A stretch of 64,000 nt of DNA from Luteolibacter flavescens (GTDB lineage: Bacteria > Verrucomicrobiota > Verrucomicrobiia > Verrucomicrobiales > Akkermansiaceae): contig NZ_JAPDDS010000001.1 in NCBI RefSeq assembly GCF_025950085.1, forward strand, positions 1-64,000, given 5' to 3'. The notes below the pieces were generated by a model, which worked only from the letters and a program-made list of their open reading frames with translations, had not been told where the DNA came from and did not search any database. Position numbers and translations under genes: made by a program. Of this stretch, positions 59,596 through 64,000 are shown piece after piece (position 1 is the first letter of the stretch; every line of letters starts with the position of its first letter).

Positions 59596-59620
59596 GCCGA
59601 TGATCCCGGACGTGGGAAAA

Positions 59621-60313
59621 TTACATCTCCGCCCATTGGCGGATCAAGTTGTGATACACGCCGGTGAGTTGCACCGATGATTGGCTCGCCGCCTCGTGGT
59701 CGGGCAGGGCGGCGGAGAGGCGCTGGATGGCGATGTCCAGGTCGAAGAGCAGGGAGCGCTGCTCGTCCGAGCGGATCATGCTTTGCAGCCAGAAGAAGGA
59801 GCACAGCCGCGTGCCGCGAGTCACCGGGGTCACCTGGTGCAGGCTGGTGGAGGGGTAGAGCACCATGTGGCCGGCGGGGAGCTTCACGCTCTTCGAGCCG
59901 TAGGTGTCCTCGATGATGAGCTCGCCGCCGTCATACTCCTCCGGCCCGGCGAAGAAGAGCGTGCAGGAGAGATCCGTGCGGATGCGGTGCGGCGTGCCGG
60001 GGATCTGGCGGATGGAGCTGTCCACGTGGGTGCCAAAGGTCTGCCCGCCCGAGTAGCGGTTGAACATCGGAGGGAGGAAATGAAGGGGCAGCGCCGCAGA
60101 CTGGAAGAGCGGATTGACGGCGAGCGCGCGCAAGATCGCATCGCCCACCTCGCGGGCCACCGGGTGGGTGGCGGGGATCTGCATGTTGTCCTTTGCCTTC
60201 GCCGCCTGATGACCGGCGGTCGCCTTGCCATCCTGCCAGTCCGCCGTTTCAAGCAGACGGCGGCATTCAGCGGTCTGTTCGGCGGTCAGGACATCGGGGA
60301 TGCAAAGGATCAT
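59621..60313 (-). CDS. PiuC/PKHD-type Fe(II)/2-oxoglutarate-dependent dioxygenase
   Basis: The product has 230 residues from ATG at 60313. It begins [20 protein letters not shown] and has the iron ligands in [10 protein letters not shown] (HxD) and [10 protein letters not shown] (His), with Arg in [10 protein letters not shown] for 2-oxoglutarate. This family (PiuC/YbiX) is typically encoded next to catecholate-siderophore receptors. It is divergent from such a receptor here across 203 bases with a Fur-box-like site between. Biological substrate is not known. Confidence 0.92.
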   Translation of the reverse strand: MILCIPDVLTAEQTAECRRLLETADWQDGKATAGHQAAKAKDNMQIPATHPVAREVGDAILRALAVNPLFQSAALPLHFLPPMFNRYSGGQTFGTHVDSSIRQIPGTPHRIRTDLSCTLFFAGPEEYDGGELIIEDTYGSKSVKLPAGHMVLYPSTSLHQVTPVTRGTRLCSFFWLQSMIRSDEQRSLLFDLDIAIQRLSAALPDHEAASQSSVQLTGVYHNLIRQWAEM

Positions 60314-60445
60314 GGACTTGTCTCGTCCCGGGCAGGGGTGGCGGGTCAAGGCGAATCCCCGCAATCAGCGGCCAAACCGCCATCGATTAGCGCTCGGTTG
60401 CCGTTTGCGTCACCCGGATGGAATTACTTTGACAGGTGGATTCAA

Positions 60446-60462
60446 TTGAGACGCATTCGCAA
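60446..60462. promoter_or_regulatory. Fur-box-like sequence
   Basis: TTGAGACGCATTCGCAA is an imperfect palindrome. Its central 15 bases match 12 of 15 of the 7-1-7 form TGAGAATCATTCTCA. It lies 55 bases before the TonB receptor ATG and 133 bases before the dioxygenase ATG, so it could control both divergent genes in response to iron. Confidence 0.6.
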
Positions 60463-60516
60463 CAGTCTTCGCCGCGACGCCATTGCGCCCGGCACGACTC
60501 ACTGATTCCGCGTCCA

Positions 60517-62787
60517 ATGAACTCCCACGACTCCAGTCTTCGTGCCTCCCGGCTTCCGGAAGGATTTGTCTTCACCGGCACCCTGTTTGCCCTCGGCCAA
60601 CTCGCTGCCCAAACTCCCGCTGTCACCGCCCCGAAGAAGGACGAGCAGAAGACGGAGAACATGAGCGAGCTGGTCGTGCAGGCCGACCTCGAGAAGAGCC
60701 TCTACAAGCCGGAGCGCCTCCAGACGCCGAAGCAGACCCAGCCGCTGCGCGACGTCGCCCAGACCGTGACCGTGATCCCGGCGGACGTGATGCGCGAGCA
60801 GGCCGCCTCGAATCTCCGCGACGTGCTGCGAAACGTGCCCGGCATCAGCATGCAGGCCGGTGAAGGCGGCGGCGGCCCTGCCGGTGACAATCTCGCGATC
60901 CGCGGCTTCGCGGCGCGCTCGGACATCTTCGTCGATGGCATGCGCGACGCGGCCAGCGGCGGCTACTCACGCGACCCCTTCAATTTCGAGCAGGTCGAAG
61001 TGACCAAGGGCCCGTCCTCCGCCTCGACCGGCCGCGGCTCCACCGGCGGCTCCATCAACATCGTCACCAAGACCCCGCACCTCGGGAACTCCTACGGCAC
61101 CTCGCTCAGCGGTGGCACGGACGACTACATGCGCGGCACCTTCGACCTGAATCAGGAATTCGCCGGCTGCGGTGCCGTTCGCCTGAATGGCGTCTGGCAC
61201 GAGCAGGACATCCCGGGCCGCGATGGTGTGGAAAACAAGCGCTGGGGTATCGCCCCGTCGATCTCGTGGGGCCTCGGCACCGACACGCGCTTCACGCTGA
61301 CCTACATGCACCTGGATCAGGACAACACGCCTGACTACGGCATCCCGTGGATCCCGCGGAACAGCGCCACCAACCCGCTGCTCCAGCCGGGCGTGCCGAT
61401 CGTGGACTTCGACCGCTGGTATGGCAATCCGCTGCGCGACTACGAGGAAATCCAGACCGACCTCATCACGGGTATCTTCGAGCACGACTTCAGCGATGAC
61501 CTGAAGCTGCGCACCACCTTGCGCTACGGCCGGAATGACCGCGACTCCGTCACCACCGCTCCGCGCTTCGCCGCCATCAATGACACCACGCCGGCCACGA
61601 ACCCGACGACCACGACGCTGAACCAGCAGTTCCAGTCGCGCGACCAGCTCGACGAGGCGCTCTTCGGCCAGGCCGACCTGCGCTATGACTTCAGCACCGG
61701 CAGCATCGAGCACAATCTCGTCGGTGGCTTCGAAGTGGGCCGCGAGAAGTCCCGCAACTACGGTCGCTCCGTGTATGACCCGGCCACCGGCCTGCCGGTC
61801 GCTGGCAATCCACAGATCGACTTCTTCACCGGCCAGGTGATCATCCCCTTCACCGGTGTGATCCAGCGCAATGGCTCCATCACCCAGACCATCTCGGACA
61901 CCACCGCCTTCTACCTCTTCGACACGGCGACGATCAACGAGCACTGGGAGATCTCCGGCGGCGTCCGCTGGGATAGCTACGACGTGGAGTACGCCTCGCG
62001 TGCCGCCTCCGGCGTGGTGAGCCCGCTGGAGCGCGAGGACTCGATGTTCAGCTACCGCGGTGCCATCACCTACAAGCCCGTCGAGCAAGGCAGCATCTAC
62101 CTCGGCTACGGCACGTCCTTCAATCCCTCCACCGAGAACCTGACGTACATCGCTGCCCCCACCGGCACGAACAACACGCTCAGCCTCTTCCAGGCGGACC
62201 CGGAGGAAAACGAGACCATCGAGCTGGGCACCAAGTGGGAGTTCTTCAATGACAAGCTCCTCCTCAGCGGTGCGATCTTCCGCACGGAGAAGACGAATGC
62301 GCGCACGACCGATCCGGCCGACCCGACCGTGGTCACGCTGACCGGCGAGCAGGTGGTGGAGGGCTTCGAGCTCGGCTTCACCGGCGCCATCACGGACAAC
62401 TGGCGCATCATCGGTGGCTACACCTACCTCGAGAGCGAGGTGAAGGCCTCCGCCGTGGCCGCAGAGCGCGGCTCCGAGGTGAGCAATACGCCGAAGAATT
62501 CCTTCAGCCTCTGGACCGTCTATGACCTGCCGAAGGGCTTCTCCGTCGGCGTGGGCACCCAGTACGTGGACAGCCGCTACAACAACAACAACCCGACCAC
62601 ACGCCAGGAGGCCCCCGACTTCACCCTCGTGAATGCGATGGCCAGCTACGCGATGAACGAGAACGTCACCTTCCAGCTCAATGTCGATAACGTCTTCGAT
62701 GAAGACTACATCGACCGCGTGGGCGGTGGCCACTTCGTCCCCGGCCAGGGCCGCTCGATCATCCTGAGCGCGAATATGAACTTCTAA
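60517..62787 (+). CDS. TonB-dependent siderophore receptor, Fiu-like
   Basis: The product has 756 residues from ATG at 60517. An unusual N terminus (GFVFTGTLFALGQLAAQT) serves as export signal. The plug domain has TVTVIPADVMREQAASNLRD, DNLAIRGFAARSDIFVDGMR and GGSINIVTKTP. The long beta-barrel ends in phenylalanine (SANMNF), needed for outer-membrane insertion. It likely imports ferric catecholate or similar siderophores by TonB energy. It is followed by PepSY and DUF2271 genes. Confidence 0.93.
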   Translation: MNSHDSSLRASRLPEGFVFTGTLFALGQLAAQTPAVTAPKKDEQKTENMSELVVQADLEKSLYKPERLQTPKQTQPLRDVAQTVTVIPADVMREQAASNLRDVLRNVPGISMQAGEGGGGPAGDNLAIRGFAARSDIFVDGMRDAASGGYSRDPFNFEQVEVTKGPSSASTGRGSTGGSINIVTKTPHLGNSYGTSLSGGTDDYMRGTFDLNQEFAGCGAVRLNGVWHEQDIPGRDGVENKRWGIAPSISWGLGTDTRFTLTYMHLDQDNTPDYGIPWIPRNSATNPLLQPGVPIVDFDRWYGNPLRDYEEIQTDLITGIFEHDFSDDLKLRTTLRYGRNDRDSVTTAPRFAAINDTTPATNPTTTTLNQQFQSRDQLDEALFGQADLRYDFSTGSIEHNLVGGFEVGREKSRNYGRSVYDPATGLPVAGNPQIDFFTGQVIIPFTGVIQRNGSITQTISDTTAFYLFDTATINEHWEISGGVRWDSYDVEYASRAASGVVSPLEREDSMFSYRGAITYKPVEQGSIYLGYGTSFNPSTENLTYIAAPTGTNNTLSLFQADPEENETIELGTKWEFFNDKLLLSGAIFRTEKTNARTTDPADPTVVTLTGEQVVEGFELGFTGAITDNWRIIGGYTYLESEVKASAVAAERGSEVSNTPKNSFSLWTVYDLPKGFSVGVGTQYVDSRYNNNNPTTRQEAPDFTLVNAMASYAMNENVTFQLNVDNVFDEDYIDRVGGGHFVPGQGRSIILSANMNF

Positions 62788-62874
62788 CCGTTCCCCCTCC
62801 TTTCATAGGTTGCTGCAACGGGTCGGGAGGTACGCCAGGGCGTGCTTCCCGGCCCGATTTTCCGTCTTTCGTCA

Positions 62875-63543
62875 ATGTCCGCCGCCAATCCAGCCCCCGT
62901 AGAGTCCGCCTTGAAATCCACCGCCGACGCGAAGAAGCGGAAGGCCTTCTGGACAAAGCAATTCTACCTCTGGCACTGGGTCAGCAGCGCCATCTGCCTG
63001 GCGGCGATGCTCCTCTTCGCCTTCACCGGCATCACGCTGAACCACGCGAAGGACATCCCCGCGAAGCCGAAGGTGAACGAGGTGAAGCTCGTCCTGCCGG
63101 AGGACCTCGCGAAGTCCATCGCCTACCAGAATGAGGCGGACACCGAGGCGCCGCTGCCGGATGAGATCTCCAAGTGGCTCGCCAAGGAGCTGCGCACCAC
63201 CGTGAAGGGCAAGTCCGCCGAGTGGTCGGAATTCGAGATCTATCTCAGCCTGCCGCGCCCGGGTGGCGATGCCTGGCTGACCATCGACCGCGAGACCGGC
63301 GACGTGGTGTACGAGCTCACGAAGCGCGGCGCGATCTCCTACCTGAACGACCTGCACAAGGGCCGGAACACGGGCACCGCGTGGTCGCTCTTCCTCGACG
63401 TCTTTTCGGTGGCCTGCATCGTCTTCTGCCTTACCGGTCTGGCGCTCCTGTGGGTGCATGCGAAGCGCCGCCCGAGGACGTGGCCCGCCGTCATCGCCGG
63501 CATCCTGTTGCCCGTCATCATCATCATCTTCTTCGTCCATTGA
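62875..63543 (+). CDS. PepSY-associated transmembrane protein
   Basis: The product has 222 residues from ATG at 62875. An N-terminal helix (WVSSAICLAAMLLFAFTGIT, after FYLWHW) and two C-terminal helices (VACIVFCLTGLALLWVH, AVIAGILLPVIIIIFFVH) frame a periplasmic PepSY-like domain (WLTIDRETGDVVYELTKRGA). Such proteins accompany siderophore receptors and may reduce iron or assist transfer. It lies 87 bases after the receptor gene. Confidence 0.85.
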   Translation: MSAANPAPVESALKSTADAKKRKAFWTKQFYLWHWVSSAICLAAMLLFAFTGITLNHAKDIPAKPKVNEVKLVLPEDLAKSIAYQNEADTEAPLPDEISKWLAKELRTTVKGKSAEWSEFEIYLSLPRPGGDAWLTIDRETGDVVYELTKRGAISYLNDLHKGRNTGTAWSLFLDVFSVACIVFCLTGLALLWVHAKRRPRTWPAVIAGILLPVIIIIFFVH

Positions 63544-63553
63544 TCTGATCCCC

Positions 63554-64000
63554 ATGAAAAAAGCATTCCTGCTGCTGACACCGGGACTCGCCACGGCGGG
63601 TGCCGGGGAAGTCCAGCTCACCATCGAAATCCCCCGGCTCGAAGTGGCCGAGTACCACCGCCCCTACATCGCCGCCTGGCTGGAGAAGCCGGACAAATCC
63701 CACGCCGCGAACCTGACCGTGTGGTACGACACGGAGATGAAGAACGCCGAGGGCGAGAAGTGGCTGAAGGACATCCGCCAGTGGTGGCGGAAGAGCGGCC
63801 GCTCGCTGAAGATGCCCGTGGACGGCGTGAGCAGCCCCACACGCCCCGTGGGCACGCACACCGTGGCCATCTCGGACAAGGCCGTGGACATGACCAAGCT
63901 GGCGGAAGGTGAATACACGCTCGTCGTGGAGGCCTCCCGCGAGGTCGGCGGCCGCGAGATGGTCCGCGTGCCCTTCAAGTGGGACGGCAAGACCACCGTG
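63554..64000 (+). CDS. DUF2271 family periplasmic protein (partial)
   Basis: The gene starts at ATG 63554 with a short signal peptide (KKAFLLLTPGLATAGA) and runs past the window end; 149 codons are visible. The sequence VTVWYDTEMKN-type stretch (NLTVWYDTEMKNAEGEKWL) and VVEASREVGGREMVRVPF fit DUF2271, a small beta-rich family regularly placed with PepSY proteins and TonB receptors. It begins 10 bases after the PepSY gene, so the three are likely one iron-regulated operon. Confidence 0.85.
   Translation, partial: MKKAFLLLTPGLATAGAGEVQLTIEIPRLEVAEYHRPYIAAWLEKPDKSHAANLTVWYDTEMKNAEGEKWLKDIRQWWRKSGRSLKMPVDGVSSPTRPVGTHTVAISDKAVDMTKLAEGEYTLVVEASREVGGREMVRVPFKWDGKTTV

Larger units (their letters stand above)
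58226..59620. other. Gene-poor 1.4 kb region
   Basis: No conserved protein is seen apart from a candidate small membrane protein (58822-59049, minus). The segment 58500-58560 repeats the word GACCGG/ACCGGC several times. An AT-rich stretch near 58769-58790 contains AATGATAATGC, which resembles half of a Fur site. A hairpin lies at 59569-59595. Remaining reading frames in all six frames have no protein-like character. Confidence 0.4.

Noticed and set aside
60967-62733. 588-codon minus-strand frame antisense to the TonB receptor
   Set aside because: No recognisable domain; fully inside a strongly supported receptor gene; composition is that of a shadow frame.
1-64000. The short word TGTTAG recurring near gene ends and in gaps
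   Set aside because: Occurrences have no fixed position or symmetry; probably frequent stop-containing words and not a signal.

Overview
The window looks like a stretch of a GC-rich Gram-negative chromosome. The mix of core genes suggests the Verrucomicrobiota (Luteolibacter/Verrucomicrobium-like): a short ManC, GH57 glycogen enzymes beside two glycogen synthases, secreted transglutaminase-like and thioredoxin-like proteins, and a TonB/PiuC iron cluster. This placement is an inference from gene content. No rRNA or other phylogenetic marker is present.

The left half (about 1-32.9 kb) is accessory DNA dominated by defence-type genes. It opens with the end of an Ala/Lys-rich repeat protein, two small overlapping ORFs and a pair of CCCTG/CAGGG palindromes, then a stand-alone HTH/coiled-coil protein. 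Next is a minus-strand block (14672 to 2122): a 1619-residue protein joining SEFIR, a second nucleotide-hydrolase-like signalling domain, Clp-N-like repeats and a membrane-inserted KAP-type NTPase; then a translationally coupled trio of DUF6361 protein, PLD-fold nuclease and SNF2-like helicase; then an ankyrin-like protein. An IS3 remnant separates this from a nine-gene minus-strand operon (26377 to 15242): DUF3892, a half-size S subunit, HsdM, HsdS, a SIR2-like protein, a Fic enzyme, an AlbA_2/Schlafen-type protein, HsdR and an M48/YgjP-like metallopeptidase. Most junctions are ATGA overlaps or gaps under 15 bp. Divergent from it is a mobile cassette (26.8-32.8 kb): a hypothetical protein, a ParB-methyltransferase fusion, a DUF5681 protein, a truncated terminase-like ATPase, a DUF2924 protein and a large serine recombinase.

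The accessory region ends at the 3' end of a tRNA-Ser(GCT) at 33.0 kb, the usual place for an island boundary. To the right are housekeeping genes: a lipoprotein, a MarR regulator, YfiH, IspE, pyruvate kinase, PurC, a CCA-adding-type nucleotidyltransferase, a halogenase-like flavoprotein, valine-pyruvate aminotransferase, a peroxiredoxin, an SH3 lipoprotein, a dTDP-4-dehydrorhamnose reductase-like enzyme, ManC, secreted proteins, and a glycogen/alpha-glucan block (GH57, GlgA, GT4, GH57). After a 1.4 kb gene-poor stretch the window closes with an iron-uptake locus: PiuC-type dioxygenase divergent from a TonB siderophore receptor, a PepSY membrane protein and a DUF2271 protein, with a Fur-box-like sequence between them.

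The strongest candidates for undescribed biology are the SEFIR/Clp-N/KAP protein, the DUF6361-PLD-helicase trio with its ankyrin neighbour, the SIR2/Fic/AlbA_2 genes nested inside the type I restriction operon, and the capsid-less terminase/ParB-methylase/serine-recombinase cassette.
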